From Callaeas wilsoni (Eukaryota; Chordata; Aves; Passeriformes; Callaeidae), in assembly GCA_013398955.1 (NCBI GenBank), contig VWPU01001267.1:28473-92472 (forward strand): DNA of 64,000 nt. The letters run 5' to 3'. The notes beneath the pieces are model-generated. The model saw nothing but the letters and a program-made list of their open reading frames with translations, did no database searches and was not told the DNA's origin. The translations under genes were made by a program, and so were the position numbers. This document shows, piece after piece, positions 36,046-48,006 of the stretch (the stretch's first letter is position 1; each line of letters starts with the position of its first letter).

Positions 36046-38653
36046 AAGGGCTTTGATTCATTTCAGCAGTTAGTTCCTCTTAGAAGATTTATAATTCCTG
36101 CAATGATCTTTTTGCAAAGACAAGGTGCTCAAATTGTTAAAGAAGAGCAAATATCACCTCAGGCTGAAAAGAATCCCATAACCTAAAAAAAAATCCTAGC
36201 AATCATTCTACAAAGCAATAATTATGCAAAGTTCAGAGAGTTAATATCGTACAGTGTCTAATTCATTGCCAGAGTACAGAAAATTATATTTATACTCAGG
36301 TTGTGTTTTAAATACAGAAGGATCTGTTTATAATCACATCATAGACAGTCTCTCATTCAAGTCTGTTCATTAGTTCCAGCCGTGCATATGGGTAGCCAGC
36401 TTGGAAAAAATAATTGTCATCTACAGATTATTTCAGACGTGTGTTTAAGTGAAGACTGTTTATACCAAATATACAGGGTCTGAATGCAAACTACAACCTG
36501 TGCTTAAGGCACTAGGCCCACTGGCAGTTTCACCATGAACATGTACAAGCTCATTATTGTGTGAATTTGGAGACAGTGGAATGAGATATGTTGCTGTGCT
36601 GCTCCTGGATGGAGCTTCTGACAGAAGCTCTAATAGATCATCATCTATTAAAAATGCCGACAAATTCTCCTCTGACTTATCTACGATTCAAATTTTCTTC
36701 TTCTTTTTTTTTTTTGTTTTATTTGTTTTGTTTGTTTGTTTGTTTATTGTTCTCTGCAAATTGCTAACTAAGACTAACTAATCTAACTCAGCTGACTGCA
36801 CAAGGAAAGTAAATATACAGAAACCTTTCTCTGGCACTGAAAGCAGCTGGCAGAACCTGACCAAGAGGTCAAGAAGCTCTCCCAGCCCCCACGAGAAGAT
36901 GTCTGTGTGACAACTGCCTGCTGCCAACAGTCTGACTGGCCCATGAACATTTCTGTCCTGTGCCCAGGAATTGCTTAGGGAAATACTATTTAGCTCAAGC
37001 CAAAAACCATGCTGGGGACTGTACTAGCAATTTAATGATGTAGAAAATTTGAGTTCTAGAGCCTGGGAAAATTCCCTGAGACTGTTCCATTTACTAGTGT
37101 GGCTGTAGCCTCAGACCTAGGGGCTTCCACTAGCCTTTTGCCTCTATGGAAGAGCCAGGTAAGATCCTTGGTACGGTGCACTTTAAGAAATCATTGAGCC
37201 GTATGGCACTCCGATTAAATTTAAACATCTGCTGCAGCATCCATTGTTAAGAAATTAAGTAATGAAACGTTTTTTCTGTCTTTACTGAGCTGCCAAAACA
37301 TAGTTGCTTATGGAGCTGGTTTAAAGCGACTGGTACTTTTCTCAGTGCTTCTGGATCACTTTTCAGAAGCACCTACTACCGTCCATTATGCCTACAGGGA
37401 GGAGGAGGTTGGCATTCCTGCTCAGCATGTCACCCGAACTGCGTGTTACTGCCTCAAACAGCAACGCCACAGCTGCAAGGCCCTTTGCCTAGGGGCGGCA
37501 AATGTTGATCAGAGTCAGCAATATTACATAAACTGATTTGGAAGACTTGTAGCCCAGCATATCACTCCACAGCACTTATCAAAATGTGCTAGCCTGCCAG
37601 TACTGCAACTCCTGCCCTTCCAAAAGGTACAGCAGAGATCCTTCCCAGGACTGCTTTGGGACTAGTCTGTTCAGTCTTCTGAGAGTTGCTCACAGTACAC
37701 ATACATCCTGCAACCTGTTACTAGAAGGAAGAGTTTAGTTTTCAATTACTTACAATGGTGTAAACATGAGTCACACACAGAGCCAAAATAAATGTCACTC
37801 ATAGTCCTTGCTCAGTGTTACATTCCCTGAAAAATGCCTCATGCTGTCAAATGACAAACCCATGTTAAATGCATTGCACCTGATAATGCAAGCTTTCAAA
37901 CAGTTTTCTAACTAATTTTGACTGTAAATGACTACAGAAAATAAACTGAAATAATTACATTTTTTGCAGCCCAGACTAGTGCCTAATTATATTCCATGGA
38001 AGTAGTAAACTCTTCTATCACTGATGAATGGTTGGCAACATCGTTTATTTTAATGGATATATATTACTTTGAACTAAGTCTTTGCCATCTGTTCTGCTCC
38101 ATAATTAGGAATGTAAAAAGAACATATTTCACAATTACATCACTAAAATGTATAATGTATGTGTCTTTAATGCATATGTATGCTCCCTGTACAATGTAAT
38201 ATGCATCTGTGATGGTTTTACTGTGTTTCAGAAATAAATCAGGATGGACAGAAGCTACTTAGTCATTATATATTAATTTTCTTGACTGTCAACTCTGTTC
38301 ACAAAATTCAAGACATTATAGTAGAAAGATTCTACCATATAAGCACTTGAAGCAAGGTAGAAGTATACATGTAAAAAATGGGAATACATCCAATGGAATC
38401 ATTTTAATTTCAGTGTGTTTAAAAAATAAACTTATCAAGATGTAACTATATTTCTGTAACCATATGTTTCATGCTGTTTAATGGACAGCTCTAAGATTTT
38501 ACTCTAATCTCTTGGGATTTATATGAATAGAGAAACTGTAATAATGACTTATGTAGCATTAGTGTACCTTAATGCAAATGAGAAATCCAGGGGAAAACAA
38601 CATGTTTGATTCACTTATATTCCTTATATAAGTAGTTTTCTTACTATTCTACC
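36046..38653. other. Non-coding DNA with a T-rich simple repeat
   Basis: No gene was recognised. A TTTG-type simple repeat lies at 36692-36750 (separate entry). The patch 37330-37545 is less AT-rich and has a 63-codon plus-strand frame without a recognisable motif. Confidence 0.55.
36692..36750. repeat. T-rich / (TTTG)n simple repeat
   Basis: A CTT-like start and a T-run are followed by TTTG/TTTA repeats, with about four clean TTTG units near the right end. It may be the poly(T) end of an unrecognised insertion, but no element body was recognised next to it. Confidence 0.85.
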
Positions 38654-38738
38654 CAGAAGAAAAGAAGAAAAGAAGAAAAGAAGAGAGAGAGTAAGAGAAG
38701 GAGAGAAAGAGAGAGAGAAAGAACGAAAGAAAGAAAGA
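38654..38738. repeat. Polypurine GA-rich tract
   Basis: About 85 nt of almost uninterrupted purines on the plus strand, with one T (near 38692) and one C (near 38724). The composition shifts from GAAAA-type units through GA dinucleotides to GAAA units. Such tracts can form triplex (H-) DNA and are prone to length change. Confidence 0.9.
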
Positions 38739-40284
38739 TTGATTATAAATTTTAAAATTTTAATTGTCTTTATGTATTATGACTCATTTCTCTTTTTGCT
38801 TACACGGCTATTGGTGGAGTTACTCCTCATCCTTAGCACAGGATAATCAAACACGGATTCTGCATTCAGTAAAAGTTCCATCAACTGAACAGTATCAGGC
38901 AAGTCCTTATGCTCAGTTGGAATTTGGTAATTAACAGTTAATTTGTTACAAGTTTTCAGTAACAATGCATTTTTAAAAAGACAATATTAATTAGACTGAA
39001 GTCCTACAGAAATATATGAGGGTTTCTGCAAAAGCTATGGAAATCGTTTTTTAACCATATGCCAACTTCCTAGTGCCGTCACGTCCCGAGCCTTATGAAG
39101 TCAAGTTAAAAGCCCTTCTTAGTCCCACAAACCCTAAGTGAGGGTAATGGCATCGTGTGTAAAGTATCTTCACAGTCCAACTATACTTGTGCTTCCATAA
39201 GTACTTCCATAGAAGGATATCATGATTTTAATATCAAGTAGAATATTTTGGGTATCAAGTTTCTACCTAACTCAGACAGGACAGCATATGGGAAATGCAA
39301 CAAAGTACATACATTGCACAAGAACCACGGTACTGTGGGCAGTCTATGAATCTTTCACACTAAGGATAAACAGTCATGGAATGAGTCATGCTTTCCACTT
39401 CTGCACACTGTGTGTTAACTGTATGTTGGAAAGTACCTTGTTTAGATTGTACTTGAGATTTTGGATAGTTCTGAGAGGAATTCTTTCTTATTGTCTCAGC
39501 TTGCATCCCATTAGTGGAAAGGTTTGTACCCCAAAAGAGACTCATTGCTCTAATAAGCAAGGCTCTGGGAATCACAAGGCTTGAGATTGTATCACAGACT
39601 GAAGATGATGGTTTACCATATCTTCCCATTGCCTCTGAATCAATCAAGGTCCTTGTGTGGGTAACCAATAGCCCTGTGATTATGTATGGTAAAGTATTGT
39701 TCTAAGGTAGTGAAATTGACTGAAATATGAAGTGATAAATATTTGAAAAGAAAGCCCCCTAATTTCTGCTACAGAATGGGAAAAAAGAGGGAAAACCGAA
39801 AAAAACAACCCACAATCCATGCTTCCTGCTAAGGAAACAATCTGAAACCCAGCAACAGCTGCTGCTGCTCTGAGCAGCATACTGGATATGTTGATCATTT
39901 CTGACTTCAGCAATCATTGTCAGTGCATCCAAGAGTACTATCAACAAGCTCAGGAACATGTGGATAGTTTGTCTATTTAAAATGGATTTAGGGTGCAGAA
40001 GAATTTTCACAAGTGGTAGATTACTACCCTGGAGGTCTCAGATAAATATCTGGTAGGTCATTGTTTAATCGTTTTTAAATAGTGCACCTGCAATGCATGC
40101 TACCTCTCCAGGTGTTGTGCTCTGACGTTTTATAAACAGACCAGCTGACTCAGTACTAGTCCTTTATGTTTTCCTCATCACTGATATAAAAGCAATTATC
40201 CCTTACAACCTGTTACATGGCAAGGTTGAAAGAGTGATGTTCGAAAACAAACAAGAACAGATGAGGTCAGGCAACATCATGCAC
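38739..40284. other. Non-coding DNA, no feature recognised
   Basis: Frames overlap on both strands at 39222-39705 (up to 120 codons), with no known motif and no consistent splice signals. They are regarded as chance. Confidence 0.55.
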
Positions 40285-40415
40285 AGAATAACTGTCTGGA
40301 GGTCAAGAGATCTGGGTTCCCTGTTTAGTCTCTGTCATTGGATTCAAGTTGTTGATCTCAAGGAATCCACTCGTTCCTTACCTCTTGTCTCTGTTTCTTG
40401 TTTTCAGATTAGGGA
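40285..40415 (+). repeat. MIR-like ancient SINE relic
   Basis: GGAGGTCAAGAGATCTGGGTT (40299-40319) is followed by CCCTGTTTAGTCTCTGTCATTGG, a degenerate middle, and TTACCTCTTGTCTCTGTTTC. This follows the MIR order of GGAGTCAGGAGACCTGGGTTC, CCAGCTCTGCCACT and AACCTCTCTGTGCCTCAGTTTC. Diverged but in the correct order along the element. Confidence 0.62.
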
Positions 40416-41656
40416 GTGAATTTCATTTCATTTAGCAAAGGTAACAGCTGAAAACTGGAAGGGCCCATTCTTCACACCCTCAGAATTTACTGACTCATTC
40501 TGCTATTAGAAGTGAAGACCCATAAGGTGGCCTCATGGGGTACCAAGACAACTGCATTTTTGAGGTCACATGGTGTATGATTTTCTATACACTATAATCT
40601 CCTAGGATTAATTTCCTCTTTTTTCTCACTGTTAAAACCAAAACATTAAATTCCTACATTTAGTGGCATTAAGACCTGGGATGATTTTGACAAGTATTTG
40701 CCACCAATTTTAAAATAATAACTATGGATTTCCCAAAAGTTTAAAACTGCTGTTTGCACCTTTCAGGAGGTCTCAGTGACAAACAAACAGTATCTTTGGC
40801 ACAGGAAGCAGCTCATCTTGCTGACAACATCTATGTATCAGGGATGGACTTGGGCAAGGGGGACCGTCAACTTGTAACTGATGCTCAGTTGTCTCTGAAA
40901 TCGCTCAACCTCAAGTTACATTTTTCTAGAATTTTTGAGGTTTCAGGCCTGTTGAGCAATTAGAGTTGGCCATAGGAAGAGTAATCTAACTCTTCTCAGA
41001 CTTGGATAAGAGCAACTTTTGTCCCAGTTACTTTTCTTGACACCATTGAAGATGTAGATCAGAGGCTGTATTATTTGCATCACTTTATTTAATGGTGTTC
41101 TAGCAACATGAATTTTACACCAAGTAGACCCTACAGACTGTTATGTCACCATAGACTCTACTGTAAGTATGTTATACTGACATAGCAATAATATTAACTG
41201 AGTGTTGCAATGGTTAACCTGTGCTCTTCACAAAGGGTTTAATACCTACTACATCTTACCTCTTCAGACTGAGACTGAAAAAATTATCTGCTTCAGTTTG
41301 CAACCATATTACATTTTTCAATACTGTTCTGCTTCTTTCTGTGACATTTCCTATAGAACACTATCAAAGGACATAATTTTTAAGCAGAAAAAAATATGCA
41401 GCTATTTATCAATTCATAGAAATATTGTTGCTAAGAGATTATTGCAAATCACATGCACCTCATGCACATCCCAGCAGGGGACCCTTGGGTTCCAGGGCTG
41501 TTGCTGAAATACAGTACTCTAATTAAGAAAATGCTCAAGCTCTGAATATTCCAGAGGTGATTTTCTTTGTTTTAAGACATCTTCTTATATTACAAGAAAA
41601 ATGGTGAATAAATGGGAAACATTTAACTTCAGGGTTAAGAAGAAAATCCTACTTCA
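40416..41656. other. Non-coding DNA, no feature recognised
   Basis: The 69-codon frame at 40754-40963 lies just after an acceptor-like TTTGCACCTTTCAG, but no donor bounds it and no family resemblance is seen. Nothing else stands out. Confidence 0.55.
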
Positions 41657-41736
41657 CTTGTTCAGAATTCTGCTCAGAATTCTCAGCTCCAGATCACTCG
41701 CTGAGCTTGTTCATAATTCTGAGCTCCAGATCATTC
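41657..41736. repeat. Imperfect local tandem duplication
   Basis: A segment with CTTGTTCAGAATTCTG and CAGCTCCAGATCACTC (41657-41699) is followed by a shorter copy, CTTGTTCATAATTCTG then AGCTCCAGATCATTC (41706-41736). An internal 12-bp deletion and a few substitutions separate the copies. Confidence 0.75.
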
Positions 41737-44027
41737 TTTCTGTTGTCAGTCAATGTTTAATCTTGGACACTGATTACAGAATACAGTAGAGAAAACTCTA
41801 CTGTGAAGTGGCTAGACTTGTCAATACAGCCCTTTAAAACCTCCTTCCCATTTCTCTTTTAAAATTTGTCTATCAATACTCTTAATTTTTCTAACAACAA
41901 AAATAATATTAAAACTCTGCTGGAGAACATAGGCATAGAGCATAAACTATCAAGCCCCATGCTTTGGTATGTGTTTATTTTACACAGACAAAACACTAAT
42001 AAAATAATTAAAGAGTAGACATAAAATATTTTTATTAAGGTCTTTAATAGAAAAAATCATGTTAAATCGTGTTTTAATTATTTTAGGCATTGCTCTCCAG
42101 ACTGACTATCCTATCACCTTCTGGAAGATTACTGTCTTTGGAAAAGACTTACAAGAAGAAATAAATAAAAGTCACTGAATAAACACAGAAAACAGAAAGA
42201 AAGTCAAGCTTCTTATCTTAAGTGTCTACAACCATAGATTTGACCAAAACTGTGGGATAGCATCTTGGAGCAGACAAACACTCTTTTCTATTGATTTTTT
42301 TGAACAGGATGATCTTTGGCAGAGAGGTGAGACAGATATCTGGGGAAAACAATTACATTACAAAACCATTACAACAGGATTCAACAATATCTGGTTGATC
42401 CAAGAAAGGTACAAACATGAGGAGAGCAAGGTGTGCACAACTGAGATACTGTTTCGAGCAGAAGAACAACCACTGTAGACATGGTTATCCCATTTAGAGA
42501 GAAATCTTCCGTTTGCTCAGGAATAGTAACACTTCACTAGCCTTTAATCATCACATATGGATTACAACAGCATGTATCATGGGGAAAAGAAATCAAAACT
42601 GACTTTGCTATACAGTTGAGTTAGCTTAGACGTTGCTAGTCCAGTCTCTGGCAAAAGGACTCCGGTAATCCTTTTCAGTGTGGTTATTGCAGGGCGTCTG
42701 CTTTCCGATTACGTGCATTAATGCTGTGCTACAGACACACACATATCTGCAAACAAATTCAAATATACGGGACTTTTGTTGAGACTTCTGTTTGCTACTT
42801 TGACTTATCTGAAGGTATGTGTATGTTGTACAAATAGTAATTTATTAACAACAGGGTGATTTAAGGTCAGGCTACATTCTGAAAGTGCCCTTGCACCTGC
42901 AGATTGAAGTCTGACTCTTAATCTTAATTGATAATATTTTGATAGGTTAAGAGCATATATCAGAGTGTGTGTGCATGTACACATGTAATTTTTAGAACAT
43001 GACCACAAATCTTCCTGCATAGTTAGAAGTTAAACTGCCTTGTACTAGTCCAAATTCTGTCATTATTCTAAACTACAGATTAGATTCCAGTTAGACTAAA
43101 TCTATTATTTGTGCAAAACAATGCCATAGTAATGAGGTAACCTGAATGTTAAAAAATCAGTTTTAAAATCCAAGACATAAACAGGAATATTATCTGAGTT
43201 AGAGGATATAATAGTGGGGGTTTTCCAGTTTTATGTGCACTCACCTGTGTAACAAATATTACTTCTGCAGTTGAACAACTGCCAAAAATAGGTAAGAAAT
43301 TTTCCTACTCTAGATAAGACTTTAATATCAATTTTCTATTTTTGCCATCAAACTGTAGAACATTTTCTCATTCACAGAATTCCAAAGAGATTATGATCAT
43401 TTTTCAATATTTTCAGGTGCTTTTCTCATCAAAAAGAAAAGTATCCTAAGATATATATTGATACTTAGCTTCGACTAGAAGCAGAGAATACATGAGTGCT
43501 CTGTGTTCTACAGCCTTCAGAATCTATTATCAAGAGATAATATTCAGATCACCAAGTGCAGTTTTTTGTTATATAATATTATATAAACTTTTTCTTAAAG
43601 TGACCAAGCTCATCTTAACAGTAGTTCTTTTTTTGTCACCCAGAAGACTGTCTCAAAGCACCATTTCTTTTTTGAAAAAGTCTTTGAAATTCAAAGCCTA
43701 AACTGATTTATGACTTTTACCTTGGGCCACGACCATCCTTTTCCCTTTTCCACCAAGCAGTAATTAGTTCTTTGATACCAGAAACATTCCAGCCGCCCTT
43801 AGATCTTCTTTGGCTAGCCTACATTTGACATGATCTTGGAATTTTTCTTACAGTAGCTCTCTATTTCTTCACTTACCCAATAGGCTTTGTTTGAGCCTTG
43901 CTGAAGCATGAATGACTGTAGCATGAAGTCATTCCATGACAGACACTGAGAGCAGCAGAAATGCTATATAAATATTTTCAATCAGAGCTCACATTTCCAG
44001 GAAAACAAAGTCAATCAATTGCAATCA

Positions 44028-44100
44028 TAGGAAAAAAACCACCCAAACCAACAACAACCGACAACAAAGGAAAAATACCCAAAACAAAACAACACAAACA
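44028..44100. repeat. A/C-rich low-complexity tract
   Basis: Nearly all bases are A or C (AACAAC, CCAAAC, ACAACACAAAC units) with only a few G or T. It is a degenerate low-complexity stretch with no element body recognised beside it. Confidence 0.8.
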
Positions 44101-47100
44101 AGTTCTCATTTTCTGGTACCCCTAAAAGTAGTTAAGCAGTTTCCATGAAGCAACTCAATTTCTGCTCTTGGGAAGAACCAGAAAAAAGGAGAAGGCAGTA
44201 TTTCCACTAGATTTCATGTTCTTCCACTTTCTTTTCAAAAAACCCGCATTCTTTAAAATTTCCTATTTCAAGATAACATTACAGTGACTTCTGAGGTTTT
44301 GCAAACTTTTAACATTTATCTACCATATAAAAAAAAATATGAACACCTTTAAAGGCAAAAGTATTGCTAATGTAAAGGAACATTTCTTTCAAATGCATTG
44401 ATGAAGAATACACAATCTCCCTTTCCAGTCCATTTCCCTACAGTGGGACTGCTTTTGCCTTATTCTAGCTGTATAAAGGTTGAGGTGTTGTTCTAAGGTA
44501 GTTGGGCAACCAGACTGCTCCTACAGTCAGCGCAGAGATACACATCTTAACAGGGCAGTTCAGTAGGTGGATAAAATATGTGCCCTAGGCTTTCCCTAGA
44601 CTTAATGCAAAAAAGACAGACACATTCACAGATCTACCACAGATGAGGAGAATCTCATTTTCTCTCTTCCACCACCTTCTACGATGTATAGGAAACTGGA
44701 CTGGATCACGATCTGAACAACAGTGTACATTAGCAGTTGTTCCAAAATAGCAACCAGAGAAGCATGAGTGTAACTCCAGCACAATTCAGATCATCATTTG
44801 GCCCCTGGTGTTGAGTAACTCCCATACTTTCAAAATGAAACAGTTTGCAAACCACCGAAACTGCAAGCCAAAACTTGCTAGGTTGGCTTGTCATCAGAAG
44901 AGTTGTTGTGGGAAAGTGCTTAGGGAATATAAATCTGCCAATCTATCCTTTTACTCATAGTAAATCACATCTCTGTCGGTGGCCCTAATATTAATTCTGG
45001 TACAGTAATGCAAATGAAGAGGATATTCCTGCAAGAAGAACTGAATTCAACTGAAGGCCTTCGATTTTTCTCCAGTTATATAGTGACAGATGCCTGTTTC
45101 CACTATAAATCTGTAATTCCCGTAAAAGTAATTTTCTTCATGGAGAAATCCTTTTATGGCAGGGTAGTAAACAGTACACAAATGCAGCACACACAGCATA
45201 GTTTGCATATTTAGTTCATTATAATTGCCCCAAGGTCTTTTGGACAATTCTTCTCCTATATCTCGGTGCTATTCAGACTGTGCTCTATTGCTTCAACATT
45301 TGAGTTTTGCAACACTCCACATCTATTTGTTGCATACCCTAGAGTCAGCTTAAAATGCGCAAAGCTTTCATCAAAGTTGGCTTTGATTTCTGTTTCAAGT
45401 TCTATTTTAGATAAAGCATTACTTCCCTTTTAAAAAATTATATATATTTGTGCCTGGAGGGATTTTTTGTAAGCATTGGTGCTAATGAATAATCCGTGTA
45501 ATTAGAAAATATGTCTTAATTTTTGGCAAATTACTAAAGTCCCCACTCTTCCTTTTCCATTAAAAGATGAACTGTTTAGAAATGAAACATTAGAGTATTT
45601 ACCAACACAATTAAACTGTGTATAGTGATCTCAATTAGTATATTTTACAAACAGAAAATAGCTTTGACTCTTCTTTGATTGGCCAGCTAGAATTCATTAA
45701 CATAATTGCATTCACTAATGGCAAAACTTACAACACAGCAATAATCTACAAAATCTACCATAATACTACGCCAAAAATAGGAAAAAACAATCTATTCAAT
45801 TTATAAGATAAAGATATTCAAAACACAATTCACTAGACAAACTTTCCAAATTGCCAACTATTTCTCTCAGGTCCTCTTGCAGGCCATCCCAATGTAAAGT
45901 ATGAGAAAATTTCGCTCCTTACAATTCACCAAATGCAAAGTGGTAGCAGTTTACACAATAAATCAACCTGCTTTAAACATGCAGCACACGGGCATGATAT
46001 AGCAGAGATTTAAATGAGGATGTAGTATTATAAAAATATCTCTTTAAGAGTCAGTTTGAGCACTTTCATTCCTCCAGATGGCAATTACTGAAAAATATGG
46101 TTTTCTATTGTAAAATCTTCTTAAATTTTGTGGAGTTGAAGTACCTCACTTGATGCAAGACCTTAACAAAACCAGGAGGGTTCTGATTCTGATTTGTGCC
46201 TTTAAAGATCATTTAAGTGACTAAAAAGGGGAGCAGAGACAAACACAAATATAATTTTAAAAAATCTACTATAGAACTATACAGTATCAGATAAATCAGA
46301 TTAAATGAAGACTAAAGGAAAGAAATATAACTTGTTTAAAACTGGAGCTAGATAGACCAAGAAAAATAACATGCTGTAGTTTCTATTGATACTGACCCAG
46401 AAGGTCCCTTTTCCATATTGTGTTCTGAGAAGAAAATATCAAATATTAAAATGAGAAAAAGAGATGATAAAGACAGAAACTTCCTACACCCAGTAGTTTG
46501 CTGAGAACATGCTGTGGTGGAAAGATTCTTAAGCATTAATACATACAGAAAGGGACCCCTTGTTTACAGTAAAAAAGAAAAAAATTCGACAAACTCCTCA
46601 TTCTGAAAAATACCAAAGGGAGAAGGACAAGGTAGAAGGGGGGACAGTTCACAAACCATGTGAAGCCAAAAGTACAGTTCACAAGGTTCACAAAACCTCA
46701 AAACAACACAAGGTTTGCCCATCCCTTACCATTAGTCATCCACAAGAAATGTTCCACCCTGACCTCTGATGAATCCGCTCCCTTGCATAGCTGTTCCTTC
46801 TGCTTTTGGGTACGGTGGTCTGTGTTAGGGTGCTACACACACGGACTTTAAGGAATCTTTGTTTTGAGAGTGAACCTACATCTAGCAAAAAGAACTTTAC
46901 TGACTAGACATGGAAAAGTTATGACTGAGGAGACAGGTGACATTCTCTGTGTGTTACACTGGAACATAGGAAAATCCTGCAATAAATTAATTTTCAGCAG
47001 CACCACTGAAACATGGAACTTTGTTCTCCAAAAAGGTAAGAAATATTTCAGTAGCAGGAAACATACTGGCAGCTTTCCCAAAGAGAATGACAATTTACCT

Positions 47101-47976
47101 TATTTTCATCCACCCCACTCTCTCTTCCCTGCTATTTTGGGACTTGAGGAAATCTAGAAATGCAATAAGAGGTCCAAGCACAACAAATTTGTATGGGCTC
47201 ATGACTCAGTTTCACACACAGAAGTAGTTAACAGGGTTGATTTTCTTTTTCACCCATAATTTTCATGAATTTACCTTTGTCTGCAGCTACTATTCTACAC
47301 TAAAGACAATAGAGTTGCATCAGCCTGCAGGGAGTACTCGGATAGAAGGAACCAGATTGCTTCCTGGAGCTCTACATTTGCATTGGAAACATGAGGTGTG
47401 ATTTGTGACACCCTTAGCACAAAGCACTATTTCCTTCCAGCATGAGCAATCACTTCTGGTAGCCTGTCTGTGGGGGAGATGAAGGTGTGCTTACACTTAC
47501 TGCCCGCAAATTCCTTTGAAATACTTTCAGGAGATCAAATTCACATATTCTTACACCCAGCAGATGCAATCCTGGATGCACACAGGCCAACAACTTTTGA
47601 AATGGAGTGAAAAGGACAATTTATTTCCAATCAAAAAAGGAATAGTTTAAAATTTTTCTCTCAACATCACCTTTGCTTCCAAAGAGATAGATTTTTGCAG
47701 TCAAGATACAATGCTTACAAATTACACTCCAAAGTGTTGTTCCTAAAGGTATTAGAAAGCAACTTGACACCAGAATTCAATAGTATGAACATAGAAACTC
47801 TCTAAAGCAGCCTTGTATCCTTGCTGGGTAATAATGGGAGAGGGTGGAGTCACATACTATTTGAACAACAAAGCAAACTGTAAGCTATGATAAATAAATG
47901 CCTGAAAGAAAACACCCTGGCCCCACCTTTGTCTGATTCAAATGAAAAAATACCAGTTTCACCCAAACCACAAAGG

Positions 47977-48006
47977 CACACATGCACACACACATACACA
48001 CAAACA
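47977..48006. repeat. Short (CA)n-type microsatellite
   Basis: Interrupted CA repeats (CACACATGCACACACACATACACACAAACAC-like; key interruptions TG and TA). Confidence 0.85.

Noticed and set aside
39222..39705. Overlapping frames on both strands
   Set aside because: They are mutually incompatible, and none has a known motif or consistent splice signals.
40754..40963. 69-codon frame after an acceptor-like pyrimidine tract
   Set aside because: No donor at the end, no family resemblance, and ordinary length for chance.
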